A stretch of 64,000 nt of DNA, taken from positions 124,001 to 188,000 of the forward strand of contig JAXGMN010000022.1 of assembly GCA_040768665.1 (NCBI GenBank), in the 5' to 3' direction. Shown piece by piece: positions 53,850-62,290 of this stretch (positions are counted from its first letter, which is position 1; every line of letters begins with the position of its first letter). The DNA is from JABWBD01 sp040768665 (GTDB lineage: Bacteria; Planctomycetota; Planctomycetia; Pirellulales; Thermoguttaceae). A model generated the notes under the pieces. The model had not been told where the DNA came from. It saw nothing but the letters and a program-made list of their open reading frames with translations, and ran no database searches. The position numbers were made by a program, and so were the translations under genes.

Positions 53850-54688
53850 GCGTGTTCTCCCGATCGGAGGTTGCGCCCGGCGTCTCGGAGCCGCGCCGCG
53901 GCCAATTCAATGTCGCCCAAACGGTTTTCGCCGGATTCCCTTTCGATCGCCAGCGAGCCGGAGAATCCGATTTCGGCCAAGGTTTTCAGAAAGGCGTCGG
54001 TTCCCACCTCGCCCTCGCCCCACGGCACCTCCGTGCCCCAGGCGCCCGGCCGGGAGGTGCGGACCGCGTCTTTGACATGAACGTGCCTGATCCAGGGCCC
54101 GAGCATCCGCACTGCTTCGACCGGATCCCCCTTGTCGTAGAGGAGCATATTGGCGGGATCGAAATTGACGCCCAGGGCCGGGTGGTCCAACTCTTCCAGC
54201 AGCGCCCGCAGACAAGCGGCCGTCTCCTGGCCGGTCTCCAGCAACAGTAGAAGGCCCTGCCCGCCGGCCGCATCGGCCAGCCGGCGGAGCCGATCGCGGA
54301 TCTTCCGGACTTCCGCGGCGTCGTCGCTCTCCAGGAATCCGGCGTGCATCGTTAAATATTGGACGCCGAGTTGGGCCGTGATTTCGGCGGCCCGCAGGAC
54401 CATCCGGCAGTTCTCGGGCCAGTAGTCGTCGGGCACGATGCCGCCGGTGGTGCGGATGCTCTCGAGTGACGTATAGTCTTCCTGGAAGAAACCGATCGTC
54501 GTGGCGGTGATCGTCCAGGTCTGCCCTTGAACCGCGGTCAGGTAGTCTTCACCACCTTCCCGGAAGATCGGTTTCAAGGCCAGATTCACGTGATCGATGT
54601 CCAACTGCCGCATGGCCGCGGCGACTCCGTCCACGTCGCTTCGGAGCGACCAACTGCACACGCCCACCGGCCAGCCGCTACATTGCAT
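53846..54688 (-). CDS. Sugar phosphate isomerase/epimerase (TIM barrel, AP_endonuc_2)
   Basis: A 280-residue TIM-barrel protein of the xylose-isomerase-like group: GVCSWSLRSDVDGVAAAMRQ, ITATTIGFFQEDY, YLTMHAGFLESDD, LGVNFDPANMLLYDKGDP (metal Asp region), IRHVHVKDAV (metal His) and WGTEVPWGEGEV. Members include IolE, IolI and many keto-sugar epimerases; this one cannot be assigned. The ATG at 54688 has AAGGAG seven bases upstream and overlaps the end of the oxidoreductase gene by 11 bases. It forms an operon with that gene and the MFS carrier. Confidence 0.88.
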   Translation of the reverse strand: MQCSGWPVGVCSWSLRSDVDGVAAAMRQLDIDHVNLALKPIFREGGEDYLTAVQGQTWTITATTIGFFQEDYTSLESIRTTGGIVPDDYWPENCRMVLRAAEITAQLGVQYLTMHAGFLESDDAAEVRKIRDRLRRLADAAGGQGLLLLLETGQETAACLRALLEELDHPALGVNFDPANMLLYDKGDPVEAVRMLGPWIRHVHVKDAVRTSRPGAWGTEVPWGEGEVGTDAFLKTLAEIGFSGSLAIERESGENRLGDIELAAARLRDAGRNLRSGEHA

Positions 54689-55730
54689 GGGAGCACTCCT
54701 TGAGTCCAAACCCTTCGAGCCGGATTTCGCACCCTCGGCGAATCGATTCCCGTTCCGCCGCCACGATTCGCAGCGAATTCCACGCGTCTTCCGGTGTGAT
54801 CACGGTGGCGACGGTTTCACCACGAATGCGGCGGGCGAAATGGGCGATCTCGTGGACGTAACCGTCGCCGGGCTCGCAGTCCGGAGCGATCGACTCGCCC
54901 TCGGCGGTCGAGAGGCGGAGCTTTGGGTCGCGCCGGTAATCGAAGTCGAGCGTCGCCCGTTCCATGGCGATATGGAACCCCATCTGAAAGCCGAACGGGG
55001 GCATCATCGCCCAGCCTCCCTCGGCAACCACCAGCTTGTCGCCGCCGTAGTCGTAGCGCGTCGCCATGTGGCCCAATCCACCGCCAGAGAGATTCGCACC
55101 GTAACTGCACACGTTCTGGGGCATTCCAAACATGGAATGAATGAAGTCCGTGTCGTGGATGTGCAGGTCCAGGGGCATGCCGCCGCTTCGCGTCTCGTCG
55201 GTGAACCACCCGCCCGCCTTGCGAGCCGCGGTGGCGGCCAGCCGCTGGAACGTGGCGGCGATCACGCGGCCGTATGTGCCGGCGTCGACAATTTCCTTGG
55301 CCTTGGCGTACTCCGGCCAGAACCGCATGCAGTGCCCGATCTGCAGGATTCTGTCCGTCCGCTCGGCGACTTCGATCATCCGCCGCGCATCGGCGAGTTC
55401 CAGGGCCATCGGTTTCTCACAGAGCACGTGCAAGCTGGCTTCCAAGGCGGCGATCGTCGATGCGGCGTGCAGGTAGGTGGGAACGGTAATGGACACGGCG
55501 TCGAGCCGCTCCGCGGCCAGCATTTGATCGAGTTCGGCGTAAATCGCCACGTCCGTCAGATCGACGGCTCCCTCGGCCCCTGCGATATTGCCGCGGCCGG
55601 CGCTGGCATCGTCGAACGCGTGGGCATCGGCATCACACACCGCTGCGACGGTGACACCTTCCAGCGCATTCCAGCACCGGTAATGCATACGGCCCATGAA
55701 CCCGAAACCGACGATTCCGACTCTCAACAC
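54678..55730 (-). CDS. Gfo/Idh/MocA family oxidoreductase
   Basis: A 350-residue NAD(P)-dependent sugar dehydrogenase. The Rossmann motif is VGIVGFGFMGRMHYR, followed by VAAVCDADA and the family block HVLCEKPMALELADARRMIE, with the catalytic Lys in EKP. FTDETRSGGMPLDLHIHDTD is the substrate-binding part. No signal peptide is present, so it is cytoplasmic, unlike the two other family members in the window. I start at GTG 55730, with AAAGGTG six bases upstream; an ATG far upstream (56108) would read through the tandem repeats, which are open in most frames and not real coding sequence. It is first in an operon with the epimerase and carrier. Confidence 0.9.
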   Translation of the reverse strand: MLRVGIVGFGFMGRMHYRCWNALEGVTVAAVCDADAHAFDDASAGRGNIAGAEGAVDLTDVAIYAELDQMLAAERLDAVSITVPTYLHAASTIAALEASLHVLCEKPMALELADARRMIEVAERTDRILQIGHCMRFWPEYAKAKEIVDAGTYGRVIAATFQRLAATAARKAGGWFTDETRSGGMPLDLHIHDTDFIHSMFGMPQNVCSYGANLSGGGLGHMATRYDYGGDKLVVAEGGWAMMPPFGFQMGFHIAMERATLDFDYRRDPKLRLSTAEGESIAPDCEPGDGYVHEIAHFARRIRGETVATVITPEDAWNSLRIVAAERESIRRGCEIRLEGFGLKECSHAM

Positions 55731-55765
55731 GACGGCACCTTTCGTCTGACCGCAGGCAGCGAGTT

Positions 55766-56273
55766 CAGAAAATGCCACGGGCCTGCTCCGTGGATCGTTA
55801 CGCTTCTGGCTACAGGAAGCCCCGTCCCCTTCAGAAAATGCCACGGGCCTGCCCCGTGGATCGTTACGCTTCTCGCTACAGGAAGCCCCGTGCCCTTCAG
55901 AAAATGCCACGGGCTTGCCCCGTGGATCGTTACGCTTCTGGCTACAGGAAGCCCCGTGCCCTTCAGAAAATGCCACGGGCTTGCCCCGTGGATCGTTACG
56001 CTTCTGGCTACAGGAAGCCCCGTGCCCTTCAGAAAATGCCACGGGCTTGCCCCGTGGATCGTTACGCTTCTCGCTACAGGAAGCCCCGTGCCCTTCAGAA
56101 AATGCCACGGGCTTGCCCGTGGATCGTTACGCTTCTCGCTACAGGAAGCCCCGTGCCCTTAAAATGCCACGGGCTTGCCCCGTGGATCGTTACGCTTCTG
56201 GCTACAGGAAGCCCCGTGCCCTTCAGAAAATGCCACGGGCTTGCCCCGTGGATCGTTACGCTTCTCGCTACAG
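55766..56273. repeat. 66-bp tandem direct repeat, about eight copies
   Basis: Units begin CAGAAAATGCCACGGGC at 55766, 55832, 55898, 55964, 56030, 56096, (AAAATGCC) 56161 and 56224. The period is 66, with one base lost in unit six and CAG lost at unit seven; the last unit is cut short. Each unit holds the hairpin CCACGGGCTTGCCCCGTGG and then GGATCGTTACGCTTCT. Units differ only at a few sites (CTGG or CTCG before CTACAGGAAG). A period of 22 codons keeps several frames open, which creates false repeat proteins. It occupies the space between two Gfo/Idh/MocA genes. Confidence 0.97.
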
Positions 56274-56303
56274 GCCGAGGCCGCAAGCAAGAAACGTGAG
56301 CCT

Positions 56304-56388
56304 CCACCGGGCAAGCCGGTGGCATCCAGGTTGTGGGAACGCTCGTTTGTATCATGGAACGTAACCAACCACGGGGCAGGCCCGTGGC
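56304..56388. repeat. Two short palindromes related to the tandem unit
   Basis: CCACCGGGCAAGCCGGTGG (56304-56322) and CCACGGGGCAGGCCCGTGG (56370-56388). Both resemble the hairpin of the 66-bp unit in inverse orientation and lie between the array and the 3' end of the next oxidoreductase gene. Confidence 0.8.
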
Positions 56389-56422
56389 ATTCTCAAGTCT
56401 CCGCCAGCGAGTCACGCCTCAA

Positions 56423-57808
56423 TCACATAGGGTTTGCGCTGTTCGCGCTGCACGTAGATTGATTGGCTCGCTTCCCCGTCGCCGACGATCTCCTCCCCTT
56501 CTCCGGATCCCAGCGGATCGGCCGCCCCAGCCGCATTGCCACGTTGCCGAGATGGCAGGCCGTGATCACCCGGTGGGCCACGTCGACGGTACTGATCGGC
56601 TGCTTGCGGCTTCGGACGCATTCGAAGAAGTTTCCCATATGGTCATGGCTCTCGTAGAGCCGCACGGCGTCCGCCGGGAGGGGATTCTCCGCAAGCTCTT
56701 CGACCGGTTTGCCGTAGGCCTTGCCGCGGTTGGCGAACAACCGGCCTTTGTCTCCGAGGAACATGATGCCGTCTCGCTGCTCCTGGCGCCACACGTCGGG
56801 CATATCCGCAAACAGTTCGGCGTCTTCCGCCGTGGTCATGTCGCCGTCAGCCATGCTCTTCAGATACTTCGGGTCGCGAACGACCAGGAAGTAGACATCG
56901 ACGTCGCCGGGATATTTCATTCGCACGGTGAAACGATCGGAGTTGTCGTAGCAATCGGGCTTTCCGCGGTTGGGAAAGAAGCCCTTCGCTTTAATCTCCA
57001 ACGGCCCGCTGTTTTCCACGTCCATTCCCCAATGGGCGATATCCAGGTGGTGCTGCCCCCAATCGGTGATCTTTCCGCCCGCGTATTCCGACCAGAAGCG
57101 GAAACTGAAGTGGGTTCGTTCGCGGCGGTACGGCCGCACGGGCGCCTGGCCCTGGTAGAGGTCCCAGTCGAGCCCTTCCGGAACGGGCTGCGTGGCGAAC
57201 GGCCCACCCTTGTACGAATAGAAGGGCAACAGCACAGCCACCTGGCGGAGCTTGCCGATCCGTCCGTTGCGGACCAGTTCGCAAGCGACGCGAAAATGCT
57301 CCCAACTCCGCTGATGGGTCCCGACCTGCACGATGCGGCCCGTCTCCCGGACGACCTTCCGCAGCAGCTTCCCCTCTTCGATCGTCAGCGTCAGCGGCTT
57401 CTCCGTGTAGACATCCTTGCCCGCCCGGCATACCGCGATGTTGACGGCCGTATGCCAGTGGTCGGGCGTGCCGTTGACGACCACCTCGATATCGGGACGC
57501 GCGTCGAGCAGCTTCCGAAAATCCTGGAACACCGACGCCTTGCCGCCCAGAACCTCTTTGGCCTTTTCCGCTCGAGATAAATCCACGTCGCACACGGCAA
57601 CCACGTCGCCAAACTGCGCCGCCTGTTTGGTGATATAAAGGCCGCGTCCGCCGACGCCGATGGCTGCGACCGCCGGGCGATCATTTTTGGCTGCGAACGA
57701 GGCAGCCCGCGCCGGACTGCCGCTCAGACAGTAGGGTGCAAGGCAACCCAGCGCTCCCGCGGTGGATGCCGATCCGACGAACTGCCGGCGTGAGATGGTT
57801 TGAGGCAT
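56423..57808 (-). CDS. Tat-exported Gfo/Idh/MocA family oxidoreductase
   Basis: A 461-residue protein with a twin-Arg leader (MPQTISRRQFVGSASTAGAL). The NAD-binding part has VAAIGVGGRGLYITKQA and VVAVCDVDLS, then VVVNGTPDHWHTAVNIAV and KDVYTEKPLTLTIEEGKLL. The C-terminal part has GGKITDWGQHHLDIAHWGM. Planctomycetes carry many such exported members, thought to act on sugars in the periplasm and to carry a bound cofactor. It is the last gene of the tal-fucI-iolB-xylB-gfo operon, 14 bases after the kinase. AGGAG eight bases before the ATG supports the start. Confidence 0.9.
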   Translation of the reverse strand: MPQTISRRQFVGSASTAGALGCLAPYCLSGSPARAASFAAKNDRPAVAAIGVGGRGLYITKQAAQFGDVVAVCDVDLSRAEKAKEVLGGKASVFQDFRKLLDARPDIEVVVNGTPDHWHTAVNIAVCRAGKDVYTEKPLTLTIEEGKLLRKVVRETGRIVQVGTHQRSWEHFRVACELVRNGRIGKLRQVAVLLPFYSYKGGPFATQPVPEGLDWDLYQGQAPVRPYRRERTHFSFRFWSEYAGGKITDWGQHHLDIAHWGMDVENSGPLEIKAKGFFPNRGKPDCYDNSDRFTVRMKYPGDVDVYFLVVRDPKYLKSMADGDMTTAEDAELFADMPDVWRQEQRDGIMFLGDKGRLFANRGKAYGKPVEELAENPLPADAVRLYESHDHMGNFFECVRSRKQPISTVDVAHRVITACHLGNVAMRLGRPIRWDPEKGRRSSATGKRANQSTCSANSANPM

Positions 57809-57822
57809 GGCGTTTCTCCTTT

Positions 57823-59352
57823 TCACTCGGCTCTCAAAAGCAAGTCGGCCAACTCGGCGTATGCCGGCGCCAGGACATCGTGGATGCGGCAGTACAGCGG
57901 AAACCGCTCCGCATAGAGCTCGACTGCCCGCGGATCCGGCTCCACCACGTCGCGCACACGGATACACCGCCGGGCGGCATCGGCCGTATCGGCGAACAGT
58001 CCCACGCCCACCCCGGCCAGCAGTGCCGCGCCGAAACTGGCGTCGCATCCGGCCGGACGCACGATCGGCCGTGCGAAGACGGCGCTGACGATCTCCGTCC
58101 ACAGGTCGCTCTTCGCGCCGCCGCCGACGAGCCGGATCTCGTCGACCGGCAATCCCATTTCCACGATCGTGCGGAAGCAATCCCGCAGCGAATAGGCCAC
58201 GCCTTCCAACAGCGCCCGGACGAAGTGCGGCTTGCCGTGCCGCATCGTCGCGCCCGCAAAGCTGCCGCGGAGGTTCGGATCCCAGTACGGACTGCGTTCG
58301 CCCAGAAGGTACGGATGAAAGAACAGCCCCTCCGCGCCGGCCGGAACCTGCCGGGCCGCCTCGTGCAGGCGGGCGTAGACGCTGCCGCCCTCCTCCGCCG
58401 CCTGCCGGCAGTCGTATTCGCAGAAGGCGTCGCGAAACCAACGCTCCGCCGAGGCGGCCGTGTTCGTGGCCGCCACCGTGTACCAGAGCCCCGGGATCAC
58501 GTGCGAATACGTGAGCGTCCGCGGGTGCGGATGGGCTTCGGCCGTCATCACGTTCACGTTGCCCGCCGTGGCCAGCTTGAGGATCATCTGTCCGGGCCGA
58601 ATCGCCCCGGCCGCATAGGCCTCGACCGCCGAATCGGAGCAACCGGCGATCACGGGGGTTCCTCTTCTCAAACCGGTCTCCGCCGCCGCGGTGGATGTGA
58701 CCTCGCCGACGACGTCGGTCGGCTCGACCAGGGGAGGCAGAACGCTCGGGGATATCCCCGCCAGCCGGCACAATTCTTCGGACCACCGCCGACCGGCCAT
58801 ATCGTAAAGAAGGCTCCCCTGGGCTTCGATGTGATCGGTCTGCCAAGTTCCCGTCAGCCGGTGACGTACGTAATCCTTGGAAAACAGGATGTGCGAGGTC
58901 CGCCGCAGCGGCTCGGGGTCGTTTTCGGCAACCCAGACCAGTTGCGGCAGCGTCCAGGTGGGCGTTGGCCTCTGATACCCGATGCGGAAGATCGTCGGGC
59001 CGGCCTCGGCTTCCAGCCTGGCGGCTTGCCGCGCGCTTCGCTGGTCGGTCCACATGATCGCCGGCCGCAAGGGGCGGAACTCGGCGTCGGCCAGCACGGC
59101 ATTGTGCGTCGAGCCGTCGAGGCTCAAGGCGGCGATCTGTTCCGCGCGGCATTTGCCCCGCGCCAGCACATCGCGCAAAAGCGCCGACGCCACGCGGTAC
59201 CAGTCCTCCGGGCCCTGCTCCGCCCAGCCCGAGTGCGGATGCAGGTTGCGGAACTCGCCCAGCGCCGTGTCGACGATGGTGCCGCCGCGGTCGATCACCG
59301 TGACCTTGCAGCCGCTCGTGCCGATGTCGATGCCCAGCAGGAGTTCGTTCAT
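57823..59352 (-). CDS. FGGY carbohydrate kinase, xylulokinase-like
   Basis: A 509-residue FGGY kinase. Motifs: LLLGIDIGTSGCKVTVID (phosphate 1), IAALSLDGSTHNAVLAD, AIMWTDQRS, PVIAGCSDSAVEAYAAGAI (with the catalytic Asp), and IRLVGGGAKSDLWTEIVSAV, then FGAALLAGVGVG. It phosphorylates a ketose or similar polyol with ATP; D-xylulose is the default annotation but FGGY specificity is hard to read. It starts one base after the IolB-like stop, so it is translated in the same operon. The length is normal for XylB. Confidence 0.88.
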   Translation of the reverse strand: MNELLLGIDIGTSGCKVTVIDRGGTIVDTALGEFRNLHPHSGWAEQGPEDWYRVASALLRDVLARGKCRAEQIAALSLDGSTHNAVLADAEFRPLRPAIMWTDQRSARQAARLEAEAGPTIFRIGYQRPTPTWTLPQLVWVAENDPEPLRRTSHILFSKDYVRHRLTGTWQTDHIEAQGSLLYDMAGRRWSEELCRLAGISPSVLPPLVEPTDVVGEVTSTAAAETGLRRGTPVIAGCSDSAVEAYAAGAIRPGQMILKLATAGNVNVMTAEAHPHPRTLTYSHVIPGLWYTVAATNTAASAERWFRDAFCEYDCRQAAEEGGSVYARLHEAARQVPAGAEGLFFHPYLLGERSPYWDPNLRGSFAGATMRHGKPHFVRALLEGVAYSLRDCFRTIVEMGLPVDEIRLVGGGAKSDLWTEIVSAVFARPIVRPAGCDASFGAALLAGVGVGLFADTADAARRCIRVRDVVEPDPRAVELYAERFPLYCRIHDVLAPAYAELADLLLRAE

Positions 59353-59353
59353 G

Positions 59354-60145
59354 TCAGCCTTGTGCCACCCAACGGTGATCGGGGTCCTGTCGGGAGAGGA
59401 ATCGCCGGTTCTTGCCCGCCATCACCCACAGATAATACATCGTGTAGCCCGGAGCCGTGCATACCGGGTGATAGCCTTCGGGGATCAGCACCGTGTGGTG
59501 GTCTTCGACCGTTAGCGTCTCGTCGATCGAGCGGCTGTCGGTGTAGATCTTCTGAATCCCAAAGCCCTGCGGCCGGTCGAAGCGGAAGTAGTAAATCTCC
59601 TCCATGTCGACTTCGTCGGGCAGTTCGTCGAAATCGTGGCGATGCGGCGGGAAGCTGGCCCAGTTGGCCGGCGGTACGATCGCCTCGCCAATGAACAGAT
59701 AGTCGGCGGGCACTTCCTCGGTGAGAATCATCAATGCACGGCGTTGAAAGCCGGGCTTGCCCAACGCGAGTTCTTTGACGCTCTCAGGCGGAATGATCCG
59801 CGACGGCCCGGGCTGGGTCGAGGGAGCCTGGCAGACAGCGATCTCGCAATCGGCCGTCGCCTCGACCTCGCACTCGCCCCGGGCACGCACGAGCACCGTC
59901 CAAGGTTTCTCGGAGAAGAGATCGGCACGGGGACCGATCGTCTGTTGATCCAGGCCGCCGCCGCTGACCCGGGCCGCCCCCTTCAGCAGCACCAGGGCCG
60001 TCTCCTGATCGCACGCCGCCAGGCAATACGTTTGGCCCGGCGCCAGAGAGACCATTCCGAAGCTCAGATACTCCATCCCTCCGTCGCCCGGCTTCGACAG
60101 CGAAGTGAATCCGGCGGCCGGGTTCCAGACAACACGGTAGTTCAT
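59354..60145 (-). CDS. IolB-like 5-deoxy-glucuronate isomerase family protein
   Basis: A 263-residue bicupin of the IolB/KduI family. Metal ligands appear in FPPHRHDFDELPD and EEIYYFRFDRPQGFG, with a late His in LIPEGYHPVCTAPGY. The closing YYLWVMAG is an IolB hallmark. IolB converts 5-deoxy-D-glucuronate to 2-deoxy-5-keto-D-gluconate in inositol degradation. In this operon the next steps of that pathway (IolC, IolJ, IolD) are absent; an FGGY kinase and a transaldolase stand in their place. GGAAG precedes the ATG. Confidence 0.88.
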   Translation of the reverse strand: MNYRVVWNPAAGFTSLSKPGDGGMEYLSFGMVSLAPGQTYCLAACDQETALVLLKGAARVSGGGLDQQTIGPRADLFSEKPWTVLVRARGECEVEATADCEIAVCQAPSTQPGPSRIIPPESVKELALGKPGFQRRALMILTEEVPADYLFIGEAIVPPANWASFPPHRHDFDELPDEVDMEEIYYFRFDRPQGFGIQKIYTDSRSIDETLTVEDHHTVLIPEGYHPVCTAPGYTMYYLWVMAGKNRRFLSRQDPDHRWVAQG

Positions 60146-60155
60146 GTTCTTCCTT

Positions 60156-61508
60156 TCATGCGTCGACGTCCAGCGTTTCCAGGTCCAGCCAGCGTGCCAG
60201 CCGCCGCAGGTCGTCGCGGATATCGGCGTGGACCAGCACCGTGTGATGCTCCAAACCCTCGCCGATGATCGTATCGACCACGCGGCGGACCGGCGCATCG
60301 AAGCGGACCGCCCAGCAGTTGCCCGGCAGGTTCGCCCGCGGCGGAACCGACTGGCCGCCCACCAGGAACATCCGCAAGCCCCGCGGGCCGACGCCCAGCC
60401 GGGCCATCGTGACCGGCCCCCGACCCTCGATCGGAAAATTCACCGTTACGCCCCGCTTGCCGCCGCCGTCGGCCGTCGCGTGCCGGGCCAGGCGATTGAC
60501 GGCCCCTTCGGCCATCAGGCAGGTAGGCGCGGAACCGCAGTGCCAGGCAAGCCCTTCGTTTCGCCCCTCGTCGATGGCGATGAAGTCGGCGAACATCGCG
60601 TGCCGGCCGCTCAGGAAATGGGCCATCATCATGCTCACCGTGCCGTAGACGTCGCCCTCGCAGGCCGTGAGCAGGCCCTGGTCGTTCAAACGGCTGATCG
60701 TGCTGCACGGCATGATCCCGTAGTGGGCGGTAAACTCCGGCCAGCATTTCACGGCGAAGCCCGTCAGCCGGTTCCGCCGGGCGATCTCTTGGAAGGCAAA
60801 GATCAGCCCGCCGGCCTTGTCCAGGTCGTCTTCCGGCACGTCGCAGGCAGCGGCCGTCGCTCGAATCGCCTTGGCCTCCTCTTGCCGGCGGCCCGGCTCG
60901 ACGGCCCGAGCCGTGTCGAAGAGTTCGGCCGTGGTGACGTGGTGCACCTCGACGCCCAGGAGCCGCCGCAGGCCCATCTCGTCAAACGTCGATGTGTAGA
61001 ACCCCGGCACGCGATAGCCCACCAGCCCCAACCGCGTCCGCCGGAGTCGCCGGAGGCAGTCGATTACGCGAAGCGACGGCGCCAGGGCTTCGGAGGCCTC
61101 GCGGGGACCGCAGAAAATGTAGTCGTATTTCCGCCCCAGCCGCATCAGCGTGTGGGCGTTCATGTTGATCCCGCAGAATGAATTCGAGCGGAGCTTGGGA
61201 CCGTCGAGCGTCGGCTCGGGAACGCCCCAGAGAAGGATCGGCGCAGCCAGCCGGTCGGCAAAGATCGGCATCAGTGTGCCCAGGGCGAACGTGCCGTATT
61301 GCACCAGCACCACGTCCACTCGCTGGTCATGAAACCGATCGGCCAGTGCCTCGGCGTCTTCTTCCGTCACCGTGAGATCCTGCTCGTGGATCAGCTCGAC
61401 GTCCATCCGCGACAGGCTCTCGAGCGACTCGCGGAAGAGCTGGCGGGCGTAGTCGCCGTCGAAGCTCAGGCGAGCGCAACACGCATATCCGACACGCAGC
61501 TTATCCAT
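60156..61508 (-). CDS. L-fucose/L-arabinose isomerase-like protein
   Basis: A 450-residue protein of the fucose/arabinose isomerase superfamily (the shorter COG2407-like type; FucI itself is about 590). Typical parts are VDVVLVQYGTFALGTLMPIF, ILLWGVPEPT, LVGYRVPGFYTSTFDEM, FAVKCWPEF and the acidic metal site ACEGDVYGTVSMMMAHFLSG. A late His is in GLAWHCGSAPTCL. It would interconvert an aldose and a ketose with Mn2+. The substrate is not evident. It starts three bases after the transaldolase stop with AAGGGA as binding site. Confidence 0.85.
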   Translation of the reverse strand: MDKLRVGYACCARLSFDGDYARQLFRESLESLSRMDVELIHEQDLTVTEEDAEALADRFHDQRVDVVLVQYGTFALGTLMPIFADRLAAPILLWGVPEPTLDGPKLRSNSFCGINMNAHTLMRLGRKYDYIFCGPREASEALAPSLRVIDCLRRLRRTRLGLVGYRVPGFYTSTFDEMGLRRLLGVEVHHVTTAELFDTARAVEPGRRQEEAKAIRATAAACDVPEDDLDKAGGLIFAFQEIARRNRLTGFAVKCWPEFTAHYGIMPCSTISRLNDQGLLTACEGDVYGTVSMMMAHFLSGRHAMFADFIAIDEGRNEGLAWHCGSAPTCLMAEGAVNRLARHATADGGGKRGVTVNFPIEGRGPVTMARLGVGPRGLRMFLVGGQSVPPRANLPGNCWAVRFDAPVRRVVDTIIGEGLEHHTVLVHADIRDDLRRLARWLDLETLDVDA

Positions 61509-61511
61509 ACA

Positions 61512-62162
61512 CTATCCCTTCGCGGGCACCTTGGCCCAATCGTTGACGAACTGGTCGATGATCACGTCGGTCATCGGATGCTGGTAGAGCTGCTTCATCA
61601 CATCGATGGGGATGGTGCAGACATGCGCCCCGGCCAGCGCCGATTCGAGCACGTGCAGCGGGTGGCGGGCCGACGCCACAAGGATCTGTGTGTCGAACCG
61701 GTAGTTGTCGAAGATCGTCTTGATCTGGCGGATCATGTCCATGCCGACCTGACCCATGGCGTCCCATCGGCCGACGAACGGGCTCACGTAGGTTGCTCCG
61801 CATTTCGCGGCCAGCATCGCCTGCAGCGGCGAGCAGACCACCGTCACGTTGGTCTTGATGCCCAGGGCGGCCAGCCGCTTCACGGCGATGAGCCCCTCGG
61901 TGATGATCGGGACCTTGATCACGACATTCTCGGCGATCTCGGCCAGTTGCTGCGCCTCGGCCACGATCGCGTCGGCCTCGGTGGCCATGCATTCCAGGCT
62001 CACCGGCCCGGGCACGATGCGGCAGATCTCGGCGTAGAGTTCGTGCGGCTTGCGCCCGGTTTTGGAGACCAGCGTTGGATTGGTCGTGGCGCCGTCCACG
62101 ATTCCCCAGCGACACGCCTCGGTAATCTGCTCCAAATGAGCCGTATCAAGAAACAGTTTCAC
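61512..62162 (-). CDS. Transaldolase, short FSA/TalC-like family
   Basis: A 216-residue class I aldolase-fold protein. It opens with VKLFLDTAHLEQI (catalytic Asp) and has the Schiff-base Lys in NVVIKVPIITEGL (near residue 84). Two diagnostic sites point to transaldolase rather than fructose-6-phosphate aldolase: Glu in VSLECMAT, where FSA has Gln, and Phe in YVSPFVGRWDAMG, where FSA has Tyr. Start is GTG at 62162 with AGGAG eight bases upstream. It heads the five-gene operon. The enzyme moves a dihydroxyacetone unit between aldoses; which ones is unknown here. Confidence 0.88.
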   Translation of the reverse strand: MKLFLDTAHLEQITEACRWGIVDGATTNPTLVSKTGRKPHELYAEICRIVPGPVSLECMATEADAIVAEAQQLAEIAENVVIKVPIITEGLIAVKRLAALGIKTNVTVVCSPLQAMLAAKCGATYVSPFVGRWDAMGQVGMDMIRQIKTIFDNYRFDTQILVASARHPLHVLESALAGAHVCTIPIDVMKQLYQHPMTDVIIDQFVNDWAKVPAKG

Positions 62163-62190
62163 AGTCTGTACTCCTGGTAGGTTTTGCCCT

Positions 62191-62220
62191 GGTAGGTCCC
62201 GCCTGCCGGGCGGGACCTCA
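62191..62220. repeat. Single hairpin, family G
   Basis: GGTAGGTCCCGCCTGCCGGG followed by CGGGACCTCA has the same core as 48904-48989. It lies 29 bases upstream of the transaldolase start, in the leader of the operon. Confidence 0.75.
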
Positions 62221-62290
62221 GTTGCCAAACGATTCGCCTTCCTCAAAACGCCCCTTCGCCCGCACTCGCTTCATCTTCATCCTCCGACCG

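Noticed and set aside
55766..56273. CRISPR array
   Set aside because: Units are contiguous direct repeats without variable spacers, and no cas genes are present.
55766..56364. Repeat proteins encoded in several frames by the 66-bp array
   Set aside because: All frames stay open only because the period is divisible by three; there are no binding sites and no recognisable domains.
56423..62162. Firm assignment of the sugar operon to sulfoquinovose or inositol breakdown
   Set aside because: Key steps of either route are missing or extra enzymes are present; family membership alone does not give the substrate.
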